Numbered from the stretch's first letter, positions 28,591-39,048 are shown. The stretch: 64,000 bases of DNA from Alphaproteobacteria bacterium (GCA_009779745.1 WRDR01000001.1:124001-188000); one strand, 5' to 3'. Numbers and translations are program-made. The notes: a model not told the origin generated them from the letters alone.

Positions 28591-28599
28591 GGTGTGTGA

Positions 28600-29223
28600 A
28601 TGATGAAAATAGCAATAAAAAGTCTGGAAAACAAAGAAGTCGGCACTATAGAGCTGGCGGAAGAGATTTTCGGTTTGGCTCCGAGACGCGATATTCTTGC
28701 CAGAATGGTGAACTGGCAGCTGGCTAAACGCAGATCCGGAAACCACAAGACTAAGATTATAAGCGAAGTCAGCGGTACCGGTAAGAAGCCTTACTCTCAG
28801 AAGGGAACCGGCAATGCTCGTCAGGGCAGCCTGCGTTCTCCTCAGTTCAGGACAGGTGCTGTGATTTTTGGTCCTGTTGTCAGAAGTCATGCTCATGACT
28901 TGCCTAAGAAGGTCAGAAAGCTGGCTCTGTGCATGGCTCTTGCCGTGAAGCAGCAGGACGGTAAGTTGATTGTCTTAGACAACGCTAAACTCGATAATAA
29001 TAAAACCAAGAATCTTGCCGAAAAGTTCAAAAAGTTGAGTCTGTCCTCCGCGCTCATCATTGACGGTGCGAATTTGGATTCCAATTTTTCTATTGCGGCA
29101 AGAAACATTCCCAACATAGACGTTCTGCCTGAACAGGGTGCTAATGTTTATGACATTCTGCGCCGCGATACTTTGGTGTTAACTAAGAACGCTGTCGAAC
29201 AGCTGCAAGAGAGGCTGAAATGA
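28600..29223 (+). CDS. rplD: 50S ribosomal protein uL4
   Basis: The 207-residue protein includes [19 protein letters not shown] and the [14 protein letters not shown] exit-tunnel loop. Two consecutive ATG codons (28600 and 28603) are possible starts. In enterobacteria L4 autoregulates the S10 operon, which cannot be judged here. Overlaps rplW by four bases. Confidence 0.96.
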   Translation: MMKIAIKSLENKEVGTIELAEEIFGLAPRRDILARMVNWQLAKRRSGNHKTKIISEVSGTGKKPYSQKGTGNARQGSLRSPQFRTGAVIFGPVVRSHAHDLPKKVRKLALCMALAVKQQDGKLIVLDNAKLDNNKTKNLAEKFKKLSLSSALIIDGANLDSNFSIAARNIPNIDVLPEQGANVYDILRRDTLVLTKNAVEQLQERLK

Positions 29224-29516
29224 GTGCTAGTGCAAAAGATTATTCAATAATTCTTTCTCCTGTCATCACAGAGAAGGCTACGAATTTGACCGGCAACCGT
29301 CAGTACTCTTTCCGTGTAGCAAAGGATGCTGCGAAGCCGGAAATTAAGACGGCGGTCGAGGCTTTGTTTAATGTCAAGGTTACGGCTGTGAATACTCACA
29401 ATCGTCTTGGAAAGACTAAGAGATTCAGAGGGCGCGTAGGGTATCGCAGTGATACTAAGATTGCTATCGTCTCTTTGGCTGAAGGCAATACTATTGATAT
29501 GCAGACAGGTGTATAA
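29220..29516 (+). CDS. rplW: 50S ribosomal protein uL23
   Basis: The 98-residue protein has [11 protein letters not shown] and [19 protein letters not shown], the L23 signature near the tunnel exit where trigger factor and SRP dock. The start overlaps the rplD stop (ATGA). Confidence 0.97.
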   Translation: MSASAKDYSIILSPVITEKATNLTGNRQYSFRVAKDAAKPEIKTAVEALFNVKVTAVNTHNRLGKTKRFRGRVGYRSDTKIAIVSLAEGNTIDMQTGV

Positions 29517-29549
29517 TTGAAAATGGTTTTTTTGGTATAGAGGTTTATT

Positions 29550-30395
29550 ATGGCACTTAAGAAATTTAATCCGGTTACTCCGGGACTTAGAATGTTAATT
29601 CAAGTTGACAAGAGTGAACTGTGGAAAGGAAAGCCTGTAAAGTCTTTGACGCAGGGATTGAAGAAGACTGGCGGCCGCAACAACACCGGACGCATTACTA
29701 CAAGGCATATTGGCGGCGGACATGCAAGACGTTATCGCTTGGTCGATTTTAAACGCCGTAAGTTTGATATGGAAGCTACGGTTGAAAGACTGGAGTATGA
29801 TCCTAACCGCACTGCTTTCATAGCTCTTGTGAAGTATGCGGACGGGAAACAGTCTTATATTATCGCTCCTCAGAAGTTGAAGAAGGGCGATAAAATAGTA
29901 GCAGGCACTAAGGTTGACGTTAAAGTCGGCAATGCTATGCTCATTAAGAATATTCCGGTCGGTACTATTGTTCATAACGTTGAGATGAAGCCCGGCAAAG
30001 GCGGACAGTTGGCTCGTTCTGCCGGTGCGTTTGTTCAGATTGCCGGCAGAGACACCGGAGTTGTTCAGGTCAAGCTGAATTCCGGCGAGTTGAGAGTTGT
30101 TCCTCAGGATTGTATGGCGACTGTCGGCGCAGTGTCTAATGCTGATCATTCTAACGAGCAGGTCGGCAAGGCAGGACGCAATCGCTGGAAGGGAATACGC
30201 CCGTCTGTCCGCGGTGTTGTGATGAACCCTGTTGATCACCCTCACGGAGGAGGCGAAGGAAAGTCTTCGGGCGGCAGGCACCCTGTCACTCCTTGGGGCA
30301 AGGGTACTAAGGGTACTAAGACACGCAACAACAAGCGGACAAACCGCTTTATCATTCGCCGTGCGAACAAGCGTAAAGACAGGCAGAGTGCATAA
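29550..30395 (+). CDS. rplB: 50S ribosomal protein uL2
   Basis: The 281-residue protein shows [15 protein letters not shown] and the [21 protein letters not shown] segment with the conserved His needed for peptidyl transfer. Length is usual for L2 (about 275). Between rplW and rpsS. Confidence 0.98.
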   Translation: MALKKFNPVTPGLRMLIQVDKSELWKGKPVKSLTQGLKKTGGRNNTGRITTRHIGGGHARRYRLVDFKRRKFDMEATVERLEYDPNRTAFIALVKYADGKQSYIIAPQKLKKGDKIVAGTKVDVKVGNAMLIKNIPVGTIVHNVEMKPGKGGQLARSAGAFVQIAGRDTGVVQVKLNSGELRVVPQDCMATVGAVSNADHSNEQVGKAGRNRWKGIRPSVRGVVMNPVDHPHGGGEGKSSGGRHPVTPWGKGTKGTKTRNNKRTNRFIIRRANKRKDRQSA

Positions 30396-30419
30396 TGGTT
30401 ATTAGGAAGGAATAAAAAA

Positions 30420-30698
30420 ATGGCGCGTTCAGTATGGAAAGGTCCTTTTGTAGACGGATATTTGCTCAAGAAAGCAGAGAAGTCTCGTGCTTCCGGAAGG
30501 AATGAGATTATTAAAATATGGTCTAGGAGATCTACGATTCTGCCTCAGTTTGTAGGCTTGACGTTCGGCGTTCACAACGGAAATAAGTTTTTGCCGGTAT
30601 CTGTTACTGAAAACATGATAGGGCATAAGTTCGGTGAGTTTGCGCCTACGAGAACATTCAAGGCTCATAGTGCGGCAGAGAAGAAGACAGAGAAATAA
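30420..30698 (+). CDS. rpsS: 30S ribosomal protein uS19
   Basis: The 92-residue protein begins [18 protein letters not shown] and contains [19 protein letters not shown] and GHKLGEF-like [13 protein letters not shown]. It sits in the 30S head with S13. Normal length and order. Confidence 0.97.
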   Translation: MARSVWKGPFVDGYLLKKAEKSRASGRNEIIKIWSRRSTILPQFVGLTFGVHNGNKFLPVSVTENMIGHKFGEFAPTRTFKAHSAAEKKTEK

Positions 30699-30722
30699 TA
30701 ATAGTAAGGTAAGGATTGAGTT

Positions 30723-31190
30723 ATGGCATATTTGAAGAAAACGCTTAAAGAGGAAGGCGGGGCTATGGCGAAAGCCAGCACTATCCGTTCCAGCGCAAGG
30801 AAGCTGAATTTAGTTGCTGCAAGCATCAGAGGCATGGCTGTAGCTGCTGCGCTGGCTCAGCTGACTTTTGAGAAAAGGCGTGTGTCCAACGAGGTAAAGA
30901 AGGTGCTTCTTTCTGCGATTGCCAATGCGGAGAACAATAATAATCTGAACATTGACAAGCTGTATGTATCCGAAGCATGGGTCGGGCGCGCTTTTGTAAT
31001 GAAGCGTTTTCATGCAAGAGGACGCGGAAAGAGCGCAGGTATTGAAAAACCGTTCAGTAATTTGACTATAGTTGTAAAAGAAAGAGAAGCTGTTGCTAAG
31101 AGAACTAGTAAGGCTAAGAATGATAAGGTTAAATCCGGAACAAGGAAAACAGCAGCGAAATCTGCAAAAAAAGAGAAGGTAGGAGCGTAA
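30723..31190 (+). CDS. rplV: 50S ribosomal protein uL22
   Basis: The protein (155 residues from the first ATG) has [31 protein letters not shown] and [23 protein letters not shown], the loop lining the exit tunnel. The C-terminus is an unusually long Lys/Ala/Ser tail of about 30 residues. A second in-frame ATG at 30765 ([10 protein letters not shown]) also has a purine-rich ribosome site, so the start is not certain. Confidence 0.95.
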   Translation: MAYLKKTLKEEGGAMAKASTIRSSARKLNLVAASIRGMAVAAALAQLTFEKRRVSNEVKKVLLSAIANAENNNNLNIDKLYVSEAWVGRAFVMKRFHARGRGKSAGIEKPFSNLTIVVKEREAVAKRTSKAKNDKVKSGTRKTAAKSAKKEKVGA

Positions 31191-31191
31191 T

Positions 31192-31884
31192 ATGGGTCAA
31201 AAAGTAAATCCTATTGGAATGCGTCTTGGTATAAATCGTACATGGGACAGCCGCTGGTTTGCGAACACTGCGAATTACGGCAAGCTGCTGCACGAAGATT
31301 TCAAAATAAGAGCGCATCTTATGAAACAGATAGGCAAGGTCGCAAGCGTTGCTAGGATAATCATAGAGAGACCTGCTAAGATTGCCAGAGTTACTATACA
31401 TTCTGCGCGTCCGGGAGTCATTATCGGCAAGAAAGGTGCGGATATTGAGAAGCTGAAAAAAGACATAAGCAAGATGACTTCTGCCGAAGTCAATCTCAAC
31501 ATCGTGGAAGTTCGCAAGCCTGATATTGATGCTTCTTTGGTTGCTGCCGGAATAGCTGATCAGCTGGAACGCCGCATAGGTTTCAGAAGAGCTATGAAGA
31601 GGGCTGTGCAGTCCGCTTTAAGGTCCGGGGCTTTGGGCATTCGTATCAACTGCAGCGGGCGTTTGGGCGGAGCTGAAATTGCCAGAATGGAATGGTACAG
31701 AGAGGGCAGGGTACCGCTGCATACTCTAAGAGCGGATGTTGATTATGGGGTTGCGACTGCGTTTACTACTATGGGAACTTGCGGAGTCAAGGTTTGGATT
31801 TTCAGAGGCGAAATTCTGGAGCATGATCCGGCTGCCCATGAGAAGCGTCAGTTTGAAGGACAGCCTCAGCAGAACAGGTCGTAA
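31192..31884 (+). CDS. rpsC: 30S ribosomal protein uS3
   Basis: The 230-residue protein begins [16 protein letters not shown], has the KH-domain motif [16 protein letters not shown], and ends with the S3 C-terminal domain ([31 protein letters not shown]). It starts one base after the rplV stop. Confidence 0.98.
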   Translation: MGQKVNPIGMRLGINRTWDSRWFANTANYGKLLHEDFKIRAHLMKQIGKVASVARIIIERPAKIARVTIHSARPGVIIGKKGADIEKLKKDISKMTSAEVNLNIVEVRKPDIDASLVAAGIADQLERRIGFRRAMKRAVQSALRSGALGIRINCSGRLGGAEIARMEWYREGRVPLHTLRADVDYGVATAFTTMGTCGVKVWIFRGEILEHDPAAHEKRQFEGQPQQNRS

Positions 31885-31904
31885 GGTAATATAAGGAAAA
31901 GATA

Positions 31905-32318
31905 ATGTTACAGCCGAAAAATACAAAATATCGCAAAGCTCACAAAGGGCGTATACATGGAAACGCTAAGGGCGGCTTTACTCTGAGTTACGGAGCTTTT
32001 GGTCTCAAGGCTTTGGAACCGGAAAGGATTACTGCGCGCCAGATAGAAGCTGCAAGAAGAGCCATCACCAGAGCTATGAAAAGACAGGGTCGTTTGTGGA
32101 TTTTGATATTCCCTGATGTTCCGGTATCCAAGAAGCCTGCCGAAGTGCGTATGGGATCAGGCAAGGGCGGTATAGAATTCTGGGCTTGCAGAGTGCATTC
32201 CGGACGCATCATGTTTGAAATGGACGGCGTGCCGGAAGCGATAGCTCGTGAGGCGTTGAGATTGGCTTCTGCGAAGCTGCCGATAAAAACTAAGTTTGTA
32301 AAGCGAATAGCTGTTTAG
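31905..32318 (+). CDS. rplP: 50S ribosomal protein uL16
   Basis: The 137-residue protein starts [16 protein letters not shown] and has [20 protein letters not shown] and the conserved MGSGKG loop near the peptidyl transferase centre. Normal length. Confidence 0.97.
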   Translation: MLQPKNTKYRKAHKGRIHGNAKGGFTLSYGAFGLKALEPERITARQIEAARRAITRAMKRQGRLWILIFPDVPVSKKPAEVRMGSGKGGIEFWACRVHSGRIMFEMDGVPEAIAREALRLASAKLPIKTKFVKRIAV

Positions 32319-32331
32319 AAGGGTTAAGAAT

Positions 32332-32568
32332 ATGTCTAAGAATACGGTGAAAGCGGCTGATATAAGAGTTAAGACTGACAAGGAGCTTGAGACGAGAGTC
32401 TCTGAGCTGCGCAAGGAACAGTTTAATCTGAGGTTTCAGAAGGCTACGGGTCAGCTTGCCAATACTGCGAGAGTTAATAAGGTCCGCAAGGAATTGGCAA
32501 AGATATTGACTGTAATGGGTGACAGATTAAGAGGCGGCGTAAAGACTGCTGCTAAAAATAAGAAATAA
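32332..32568 (+). CDS. rpmC: 50S ribosomal protein uL29
   Basis: The 78-residue two-helix protein contains [20 protein letters not shown] and [16 protein letters not shown]. It is slightly long (63 in E. coli), with a basic C-terminal tail. Between rplP and rpsQ as usual. Confidence 0.95.
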   Translation: MSKNTVKAADIRVKTDKELETRVSELRKEQFNLRFQKATGQLANTARVNKVRKELAKILTVMGDRLRGGVKTAAKNKK

Positions 32569-32579
32569 AGGGGAAAACT

Positions 32580-32810
32580 ATGCCGCGTAGAGTATTGCAA
32601 GGAACTGTTGTCAGCGATAAATGTGATAAGACCGTTACTGTCTTGGTAGAGCGCCGCGTTATGCACCCTATATATAAGAAGTATATTCGCAAGTCTAAGA
32701 AGTATATGGCTCATGATGAGACTAACTCCCGCAAGGTAGGAGACGTTGTGTCTATTATTGAGTCTGCGCCTATAAGCAAGAAAAAGAGATGGGTTTTGGT
32801 TAATGAGTAA
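32580..32810 (+). CDS. rpsQ: 30S ribosomal protein uS17
   Basis: The 76-residue protein has [29 protein letters not shown] followed by HDE, the S17 OB-fold sequence that binds h7/h11 of 16S rRNA. Last gene of the S10 operon. An 80-base AT-rich gap separates it from rplN. Confidence 0.96.
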   Translation: MPRRVLQGTVVSDKCDKTVTVLVERRVMHPIYKKYIRKSKKYMAHDETNSRKVGDVVSIIESAPISKKKRWVLVNE

Positions 32811-32890
32811 TTAGGAATTAAAAAATAATTTTTTAGTTTCTTTTGGTTTTGTATATAAGTATAATGGTATAATTAAATAAGGAAACAGCC

Positions 32891-33259
32891 ATGATACAAA
32901 TGGAAACAGTCCTAGATGTAGCTGATAACAGCGGCGCAAAAGCCGTTGCCTGCATCAAGGTTTTAGGCGGGTCTCACCGCACAACCGCAAAGATAGGCGA
33001 CATCATAGTCGTATCTATAAAAGAAGCAATTCCGCGCGGAAAAGTGAAAAAAGGCGATGTGATGAAGGCGGTCATTGTCCGTCAAAGCTATCCGTTGCGC
33101 CGCAATGACGGAACTGTAATTCGTTTCGACAGAAACGCTGTTGTGCTGCTGACTAAGGACAAGGAGCCTGTCGGTACCCGTATATTTGGCCCGGTAACTC
33201 GCGAGCTGCGCAGTCTGGGCTTTATGAAGATAATATCTCTTGCTGAGGAAGTGCTGTAA
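32891..33259 (+). CDS. rplN: 50S ribosomal protein uL14
   Basis: The 122-residue protein begins [17 protein letters not shown] and contains [26 protein letters not shown]-type L14 sequence. Standard length of 122. First gene of the spc cluster. Confidence 0.97.
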   Translation: MIQMETVLDVADNSGAKAVACIKVLGGSHRTTAKIGDIIVVSIKEAIPRGKVKKGDVMKAVIVRQSYPLRRNDGTVIRFDRNAVVLLTKDKEPVGTRIFGPVTRELRSLGFMKIISLAEEVL

Positions 33260-33261
33260 TC

Positions 33262-33576
33262 ATGAATAAGATGAAGATAAAAAAGACTGACAAGGTTATT
33301 GTCATAACCGGTAAGTATAAGGGAAAAGTCGGAGAGGTTCTTTCCGTATATCCCAAGGAACAAAGAGTTGTCGTGTCGGGCGTCAATATGATTGCCAGAC
33401 ACACGAAGCCTTCTCAGGTAAATCCCAGCGGAGGCATCGTCAGAAAAGAGGCTCCTGTGCATATTTCTAATGTCGCTATAGTTGATCCCTCTACGGGAAA
33501 GGCGGCTAAGGTTGGTTATAAAATAGAGGGCGGCGTTAAAAAACGCATTGCCCGCGGTTCTAAGACAGAGGTTTAA
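33262..33576 (+). CDS. rplX: 50S ribosomal protein uL24
   Basis: The 104-residue KOW-motif protein has [20 protein letters not shown] and [15 protein letters not shown]. An early 50S assembly protein. Starts two bases after rplN. Confidence 0.97.
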   Translation: MNKMKIKKTDKVIVITGKYKGKVGEVLSVYPKEQRVVVSGVNMIARHTKPSQVNPSGGIVRKEAPVHISNVAIVDPSTGKAAKVGYKIEGGVKKRIARGSKTEV

Positions 33577-33581
33577 TTACA

Positions 33582-34148
33582 ATGGCTGCTGCAAAAAAAG
33601 ATAAATATACTCCTCGTTTGGCTAAGGCCTATAAGGAGCAGATAAAGCCCGAACTCATGAAGAAGTTCGGATATAAGAACAATATGGAAGTCCCCAGACT
33701 TGATAAGATTGTTATCAATATGGGAGTCGGCGAAGCTGTTGCGGACAGCAAGAAGAGCAAAAATGCTTCCGAAGAGCTGGCTCTTATATCCGGTCAGAAG
33801 CCGGTAATTACCAAAGCTAAAAAGGCTATTGCTACTTTCAAGCTGAGGGCGGGTTTAGGTATCGGCTGCAAGGTTACGCTAAGAAAAGAGAGAGCTTATG
33901 AGTTTCTGGACAGACTCATAACAGTAGCTCTTCCTCGCGTGCGCGATTTCCGCGGGGTTTCTGCAAAGAGTTTTGATGGTCATGGAAACTATGCTCTGGG
34001 GCTTAAGGAACAGATTGTTTTCCCGGAAATAGAGTTCGATAAGATTGATGAAATAAGGGGTATGGACATAGTCATCTGCACGACTGCTAAGACAGATGAT
34101 GAAGCAAGAGAGCTTTTAAGAGCTTTCAACATGCCTTTCCGTAGTTAA
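33582..34148 (+). CDS. rplE: 50S ribosomal protein uL5
   Basis: The 188-residue protein shows [39 protein letters not shown] and [16 protein letters not shown]. It binds 5S rRNA. Standard order after rplX. Confidence 0.97.
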   Translation: MAAAKKDKYTPRLAKAYKEQIKPELMKKFGYKNNMEVPRLDKIVINMGVGEAVADSKKSKNASEELALISGQKPVITKAKKAIATFKLRAGLGIGCKVTLRKERAYEFLDRLITVALPRVRDFRGVSAKSFDGHGNYALGLKEQIVFPEIEFDKIDEIRGMDIVICTTAKTDDEARELLRAFNMPFRS

Positions 34149-34167
34149 GCGTTCAGGAGAATAACAT

Positions 34168-34473
34168 ATGGCAAAAACTTGTATGATTCAAAAAGAGATT
34201 AAGAGAAAGAAGCTGGCGCAGCGTTTTTCTAAACGCAGGCAGGAGCTGAAGACTCTTATCATGAATAAAGAGACTAATATGGAAGAGCGTTTTGATGCTG
34301 TGATTACGCTGGCTAAGATGCCGCGCAACGGCGCAAAGATAAGACAGCGCAATCGCTGTGAGCTTACCGGTCGTCCAAGGGGCAACTATCGTAAGTTTAA
34401 GTTAAGCCGCATAAAGCTGAGAGAGCTTGCGTCTGCCGGACAGATTCCCGGCGTAATGAAGTCAAGCTGGTAA
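34168..34473 (+). CDS. rpsN: 30S ribosomal protein uS14, long zinc-free form
   Basis: The 101-residue protein has [28 protein letters not shown]. It lacks the CxxC pairs of the short zinc-binding S14, so it is the proteobacterial long form. Confidence 0.97.
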   Translation: MAKTCMIQKEIKRKKLAQRFSKRRQELKTLIMNKETNMEERFDAVITLAKMPRNGAKIRQRNRCELTGRPRGNYRKFKLSRIKLRELASAGQIPGVMKSSW

Positions 34474-34485
34474 GGGGGAACAAAC

Positions 34486-34887
34486 ATGTCAGTTGTTACA
34501 GATGCACTAGGTGATATGCTCACTCGTATCAGGAACGGTCAGATGGCGCGGAAGTCGGTAGTCTTCTGTCCTGCAAGCAAACACAGAAAGGCTGTGCTGG
34601 AAACCTTAGCCCGCGAAGGATATATACGCGGTTATACTGAGGTTGAGAACGTCAGAGGCCAGCTTCAGCTTGAAATAGAACTCAAGTACTATGAAGGTAT
34701 GCCTGCGATACGGAAGATAGAGCGGGTGTCTACTCCGGGACGGCGTGTTTATTCCGGAATACATGATTTAGGAAAAGTATTCAACGGATTGGGAATATCT
34801 GTATTGTCTACGCCTAAGGGAGTTCTCTCTGATAACGAAGCAAGAGCTCTGCATGTAGGCGGCGAAGTTCTTTGTAGAATTTTTTAA
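34486..34887 (+). CDS. rpsH: 30S ribosomal protein uS8
   Basis: The 133-residue protein contains DALGDMLTRIRNGQMA and the C-terminal ISVLSTPKGVLSDNEAR..GGEVLCRIF. In E. coli S8 represses the spc operon. Normal length. Confidence 0.97.
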   Translation: MSVVTDALGDMLTRIRNGQMARKSVVFCPASKHRKAVLETLAREGYIRGYTEVENVRGQLQLEIELKYYEGMPAIRKIERVSTPGRRVYSGIHDLGKVFNGLGISVLSTPKGVLSDNEARALHVGGEVLCRIF

Positions 34888-34909
34888 TTGTAAGGATTGA
34901 GGTATACAA

Positions 34910-35449
34910 ATGTCACGAGTAGGAAAACATCCTGTAGATATTCCGCAAGGAGTAACTATTGAGGTGAAGGACAGAGCGGTTTCTGTTAAGGGAAAGCTGG
35001 GCAATCTGAGCATGGTGCTTCCTGCTGAAATTGACGCTAAGGTAGACGGTGCTAAAGTCGCAGTGTCTATGAATGAAGCTCATATGAACAATAATTCCAG
35101 AGTGCTCTGGGGGACTGTAAGGAACAACATTAGCAACATGGTCAAGGGCGTTTCCGAGGGCTTTAAGACTGTGCTTGAGATAGACGGCGTTGGTTTCAAA
35201 GCAGCTATGCAGGGCAAGGATTTAGTCATGCAGCTGGGCTTCAGCCATGAGGTAAGAGTTACTCCTCCCGAAGGCGTTGCTATTAAGGTGGACAAGCCTA
35301 CGCAGCTGACTATTTCCGGATTTGACAAACAGCGGGTAGGGCAGGCTGCTGCCGAGATACGCAGTTTCAGAAAGCCCGAGCCTTACAAGGGCAAAGGCAT
35401 TAAGTATGCCGGTGAGAGAATACGCCGTAAGGAAGGTAAGAAGAAATAA
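34910..35449 (+). CDS. rplF: 50S ribosomal protein uL6
   Basis: The 179-residue protein starts MSRVGKHPVDIPQGV and ends with RKPEPYKGKGIKYAGE, the conserved L6 C-terminus near the sarcin-ricin loop. Normal length. Confidence 0.97.
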   Translation: MSRVGKHPVDIPQGVTIEVKDRAVSVKGKLGNLSMVLPAEIDAKVDGAKVAVSMNEAHMNNNSRVLWGTVRNNISNMVKGVSEGFKTVLEIDGVGFKAAMQGKDLVMQLGFSHEVRVTPPEGVAIKVDKPTQLTISGFDKQRVGQAAAEIRSFRKPEPYKGKGIKYAGERIRRKEGKKK

Positions 35450-35465
35450 GAAAGGGTGATACAAA

Positions 35466-35828
35466 ATGTTAAGTTCAAGGCAATTACATGAACGCAGAGC
35501 TAGGCGCACAAGATACAACATAGCGAAGAATTCGCATGGCAGGCTGCGTATGTCTGTGCATCGTTCCAGACAGAACATATCTGTTCAGATTATTGATGAC
35601 AGCGTGGGGAAAACTTTGGTTTCTGCGTCTTCGCTGGAAGCGGTTCTGAAGGATAAGCTGAAGAGCGGAGCTAACAAGGCCGGAGCTAAGACTGTGGGCG
35701 AGTTGGTCGCACAAAGGGCTTTGAAAGCGGGTATAAAGGAAGTTGTGTTTGACAGAGGCGGTTACATATATCATGGGCGGGTTAAGGAATTGGCTGAGGC
35801 TGCTCGTGAAGCAGGCTTATCTTTCTAA
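35466..35828 (+). CDS. rplR: 50S ribosomal protein uL18
   Basis: The 120-residue protein contains [19 protein letters not shown], the 5S-binding region, and [27 protein letters not shown], the canonical C-terminus. Confidence 0.97.
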   Translation: MLSSRQLHERRARRTRYNIAKNSHGRLRMSVHRSRQNISVQIIDDSVGKTLVSASSLEAVLKDKLKSGANKAGAKTVGELVAQRALKAGIKEVVFDRGGYIYHGRVKELAEAAREAGLSF

Positions 35829-35858
35829 ATAATTTAAAAAGGCAATAGAGGTATAAAT

Positions 35859-36428
35859 ATGGCAAAGTCCGATAAAACAAAAAAGTCTGAAGACAGAGAA
35901 GAGCACGAAGGCAAAGAGATTATTGAAAAGCTCGTTGGACTTAACCGTGTGACGAAAGTTGTCAAGGGCGGCAAGATATTCAAGATGTCTGCTCTTGTGA
36001 TAGCAGGAGACGGAAACGGCAGAGTAGGCTTTGGAACAGGCAAGGCTAAAGAAGTGCCCGAGGCTGTTTCGAAAGCTGCCGGAGTTGCCAAGTCCAATAT
36101 GAAGCGTCTGCCTCTAAGAGAAGGGCGTACTCTGCATCACGATGTGATTGGGCGTTACGGCTCAGGCAAGGTTATTCTGCGTTCGGCTCCTGCCGGTACC
36201 GGTATAATAGCAGGCGGTCCTATGCGCGCGCTGTTTGAGGCTTTGGGCATACAAGATGTAGTCGCAAAATCTGTAGGTTCCAGCAATCCGCATAACATGA
36301 TACGCGCGGCATTTGATGCTCTGGGGCAGGTATCCAGTCCTCGTTCTGTGGCGCAGAGACGCGGCAAAAAGGTAAGTGAAATTCTTGGAAAGAAACATGC
36401 TGCGGAAGAAGCAGTGGCTAAGGAGTAG
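35859..36428 (+). CDS. rpsE: 30S ribosomal protein uS5
   Basis: The 189-residue protein has [26 protein letters not shown] and the conserved [19 protein letters not shown]. Only four bases separate it from rplO, leaving no room for rpmD, which normally lies between them. Confidence 0.97.
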   Translation: MAKSDKTKKSEDREEHEGKEIIEKLVGLNRVTKVVKGGKIFKMSALVIAGDGNGRVGFGTGKAKEVPEAVSKAAGVAKSNMKRLPLREGRTLHHDVIGRYGSGKVILRSAPAGTGIIAGGPMRALFEALGIQDVVAKSVGSSNPHNMIRAAFDALGQVSSPRSVAQRRGKKVSEILGKKHAAEEAVAKE

Positions 36429-36432
36429 TAAA

Positions 36433-36888
36433 ATGAGACTGAATGATTTAAGAGATAATCAAGGTGCTCGCAAGAAGCCTATATGTGTAGGGCGCGGCAT
36501 TGGCTGCGGCAAGGGCAAGACCTGCGGACGCGGTGTTAAAGGACAGAAGGCTAGAACAGGCGTTGCTATTAAAGGCTTTGAAGGCGGTCAGATGCCGCTG
36601 ATACGCCGTTTGCCTAAGCGCGGTTTTAAGAATATTTTTGCAAAGGATTATGCAGAGATTAATATCGGCCGCTTACAAAAGGCTATTGATGCGAAAAGGG
36701 TTGATATTAAATCCGCTATAGACGCAAAGGTGCTTATGGATAACGGCATAGTGGGTTTTGCAAAAGACGGAGTAAGACTGATTGCCAAGGGAGCGTTGAC
36801 TTCTAAGATAGAAATCACAGTCGCCGGAGCATCTAAGGCTGCAATAGCTGCGGTTGAGAAGGCTGGCGGAAAAGTTACTATAGCTTAA
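36433..36888 (+). CDS. rplO: 50S ribosomal protein uL15
   Basis: The 151-residue protein starts [15 protein letters not shown] and has the Gly-rich [19 protein letters not shown] region and the [22 protein letters not shown]-terminus. The ATG at 36433 follows AAGGAG and is preferred over an upstream in-frame ATG inside rpsE. It is the last ribosomal gene here. secY, adk, rpsM, rpsK, rpoA and rplQ do not follow. Confidence 0.97.
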   Translation: MRLNDLRDNQGARKKPICVGRGIGCGKGKTCGRGVKGQKARTGVAIKGFEGGQMPLIRRLPKRGFKNIFAKDYAEINIGRLQKAIDAKRVDIKSAIDAKVLMDNGIVGFAKDGVRLIAKGALTSKIEITVAGASKAAIAAVEKAGGKVTIA

Positions 36889-36912
36889 TTCCACATTTCA
36901 CTTTTCACATTA
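36889..36912. repeat. short 7-base-period repeat after rplO
   Basis: The 24 bases between rplO and yidD read, on the minus strand, AATGTGAAAAGTGAAATGTGG. This closely matches the left arm of the rpmA-obgE array. Confidence 0.6.
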
Positions 36913-36913
36913 A

Positions 36914-37150
36914 TCAAGGCACCGGGTCAAAGCCGCTGCCTCCTAGGGGGCGGCATTTTGAAATCCTCTTTATGCCTAAAACAGTTCCTTTTATAACTCC
37001 GTGCTTTCTGAGAGCTTCTTTAGTATACTCGGAGCACGTAGGCAGATACCGGCACTGCCTCCCGATAAAAAACGATACGGTATGACGGTAAATATCAATA
37101 AGAAAACACATAATATTTACTGTTGTTTTTTTTGTTTTGCTGTATATCAT
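36914..37150 (-). CDS. yidD: membrane protein insertion efficiency factor YidD
   Basis: The family core is clear: FLIDIYRHTVSFFIGRQCRY, LPTCSEYTKEALRKHG and CRPLGGSGFDPVP. The start at 37150 gives 78 residues, and an ATG at 37111 is an alternative. The longer open frame runs across the yidC start on the other strand and is rejected. YidD usually lies upstream of yidC on the same strand. Here the two are divergent with a gap of 36 bases. Confidence 0.92.
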   Translation of the reverse strand: MIYSKTKKTTVNIMCFLIDIYRHTVSFFIGRQCRYLPTCSEYTKEALRKHGVIKGTVLGIKRISKCRPLGGSGFDPVP

Positions 37151-37186
37151 GCTGCTTAGTCTACAATAACTTACAATGTAAATAAA

Positions 37187-38920
37187 ATGAATAATAATAT
37201 CTTTCTTGCCATAATTATATCTCTCGCTATTTGGATTGGTTTTGATCACTATTTTATTAAACCTAATCAAGATGCTATGAAACGTCAGCAGATTTCTAAA
37301 CAGATTCAAGCCACTACCGGTGCGCCTGATGCCGTCTCTTCCGCTGTTTCTCATGAGTTAAAACACAGAGACGAGATTATTGAGGACACTCCCAGAATCC
37401 GGTTTTCTACGAACGCTATACTCGGCTCTTTGAATCTCAAAGGAGCGCGCTTTGATGATGCTGTTTTGAAAGGCTATTTCACGGAAGACGGACAAAATAT
37501 AATTCTGCTCTCGCCGGTTGGTTCCGATGATCCTCATAGAGCCTACTATGCGGATTTTAACTGGCTTAGCGGGGATAAGACGCTGAGGCTTCCGGAGGCA
37601 TCTACTGTGTGGACTGCGGACAGGCAGGAGATAAAGCCCGGTGTTCCGGTAAGACTCACTTGGAACAGTCCGGACAGGCTTTTGTTCGAGCGTCTTATTT
37701 CCGTTGATGAAGAACAGATGTTCACTATCACTGATTTTGTGACTAATAATTCGGGAAAGGCCGTAACTCTGTTTCCTTACGGTGCGTTGGCAAGGCATGG
37801 CGTGCCTTTCGATTTTCATAATAGTAAAATTATTCAAGAAGGGCCTATCGGAGTTTTTAACGGCACTTTGGAAGAGATCTCTTATGAAAAAATTATGGAC
37901 TCAAAAGAGGGCAGGCACCCTTATAAAACAAAAGGCGGCTGGGTAGGGATTACCGATAAGTATTGGCTTGCGGCTTTGATTCCTCCTCAGTCTGAACAAC
38001 TAGCCGCCAGTTTTGCCTACAGCGGTACAGGTGCTAAAAAACAGGAACACGGCTTCTTTCAGGCTGATTACCGTCAGAATGCTGTTGTGATTGCGCCTGA
38101 TACTACTGCGGAGGTTACAGCCAGACTTTTCGTTGGAGCTAAGAAAATAGAGCTTCTTGATAAGTATTCTGATGAGTTTTCTATTCCTCATTTTGACAAG
38201 GCTATTGATTTCGGCTGGTTCTATTTTCTTACCAGACCTTTTCTTTATATCCTGACTTTCCTTGAGAGTGCGACCGGCAGTATGGCGTTGGCTATCCTTG
38301 TGTTCACCGTGCTTTTGAAAATAGTTACTCTGCCTCTTTCTCAGAAGTCTTACAGATCTATGGCTAAAATGAGAGAGCTTCAGCCCGAGCTTAAATCTAT
38401 TCAGGAACGGTTCGGCTCTGACAAAATGCGGCAAAGCCAAGAGATTATGCAGCTCTATAAGCGAGAACAAGTTAATCCTATGTCGGGCTGTGTGCCGATG
38501 TTTATTCAGATACCCATATTTTTTGCGCTGTACAAAGTTTTGTATGTCAGCATAGAGATGTGGCAGGCTCCGTTCTTTGGCTGGATTTCCAATATGGCAG
38601 AGCCTGATCCTACATCAGTGTTTACGTTTTTCGGGCTTATTCCTATAACGCTTCCCGGCTTTCTGCAAATAGGGGCTTGGCCTGTTATTATGGGCTTTAC
38701 TATGTGGCTGCAACAGAAGCTTTCTCCTCAGCCTCAGGACAAGACGCAGGCAAATGTGTTTCTTATTATGCCGTTCCTGTTTACCTTTATGCTGGCTCAT
38801 ATGCCTGCGGGACTGGTCATTTACTGGACTTGGAGCAATATTCTGGGGATAGGGCAGCAGTGGTATATAATTAAGAATGAAGAGAGAAAGCGCGGAATAA
38901 AGAAAGAACCCGCAAAATAG
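37187..38920 (+). CDS. yidC: membrane protein insertase YidC
   Basis: The 577-residue protein has an N-terminal membrane anchor (about 4-20) and a large periplasmic P1 domain (about 60-340). The conserved C-terminal insertase core includes GSMALAILVFTVLLKIVTLPL, MREL, NPMSGCVPMFIQIPIFFALYKVLY and the final membrane helices, ending in a basic tail. It inserts proteins into the inner membrane, alone or with SecYEG. rnpA and rpmH, its usual upstream neighbours, are absent. Confidence 0.97.
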   Translation: MNNNIFLAIIISLAIWIGFDHYFIKPNQDAMKRQQISKQIQATTGAPDAVSSAVSHELKHRDEIIEDTPRIRFSTNAILGSLNLKGARFDDAVLKGYFTEDGQNIILLSPVGSDDPHRAYYADFNWLSGDKTLRLPEASTVWTADRQEIKPGVPVRLTWNSPDRLLFERLISVDEEQMFTITDFVTNNSGKAVTLFPYGALARHGVPFDFHNSKIIQEGPIGVFNGTLEEISYEKIMDSKEGRHPYKTKGGWVGITDKYWLAALIPPQSEQLAASFAYSGTGAKKQEHGFFQADYRQNAVVIAPDTTAEVTARLFVGAKKIELLDKYSDEFSIPHFDKAIDFGWFYFLTRPFLYILTFLESATGSMALAILVFTVLLKIVTLPLSQKSYRSMAKMRELQPELKSIQERFGSDKMRQSQEIMQLYKREQVNPMSGCVPMFIQIPIFFALYKVLYVSIEMWQAPFFGWISNMAEPDPTSVFTFFGLIPITLPGFLQIGAWPVIMGFTMWLQQKLSPQPQDKTQANVFLIMPFLFTFMLAHMPAGLVIYWTWSNILGIGQQWYIIKNEERKRGIKKEPAK

Positions 38921-38969
38921 AATTTGCATTATGCGGGAGAGATTGGTAAGAATTCGGTCTTACAATGAC

Positions 38970-39043
38970 GGCACTGTGGCAGAATGGCTATGTAGAGGAC
39001 TGCAAATCCTTGTATTCCGGTTCGATTCCGGACAGTGCCTCCA
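38970..39043 (+). tRNA. tRNA-Cys (anticodon GCA)
   Basis: Acceptor arms GGCACTG/CAGTGCC, anticodon arm GAGGA-CTGCAAA-TCCTT giving GCA, T arm TCCGG-TTCGATT-CCGGA, discriminator T and encoded CCA. It ends six bases before the pit stop codon on the opposite strand. Confidence 0.96.
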
Positions 39044-39048
39044 GTAAT

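Noticed and set aside
29595-30281. 228-residue minus-strand frame opposite rplB
   Set aside because: A shadow of a highly conserved ribosomal gene with constrained codons.
32860-32873. two TATAAT boxes before rplN as an spc promoter
   Set aside because: No acceptable -35 box at 16-18 bases. The region is simply AT-rich, so a promoter is possible but unsupported.
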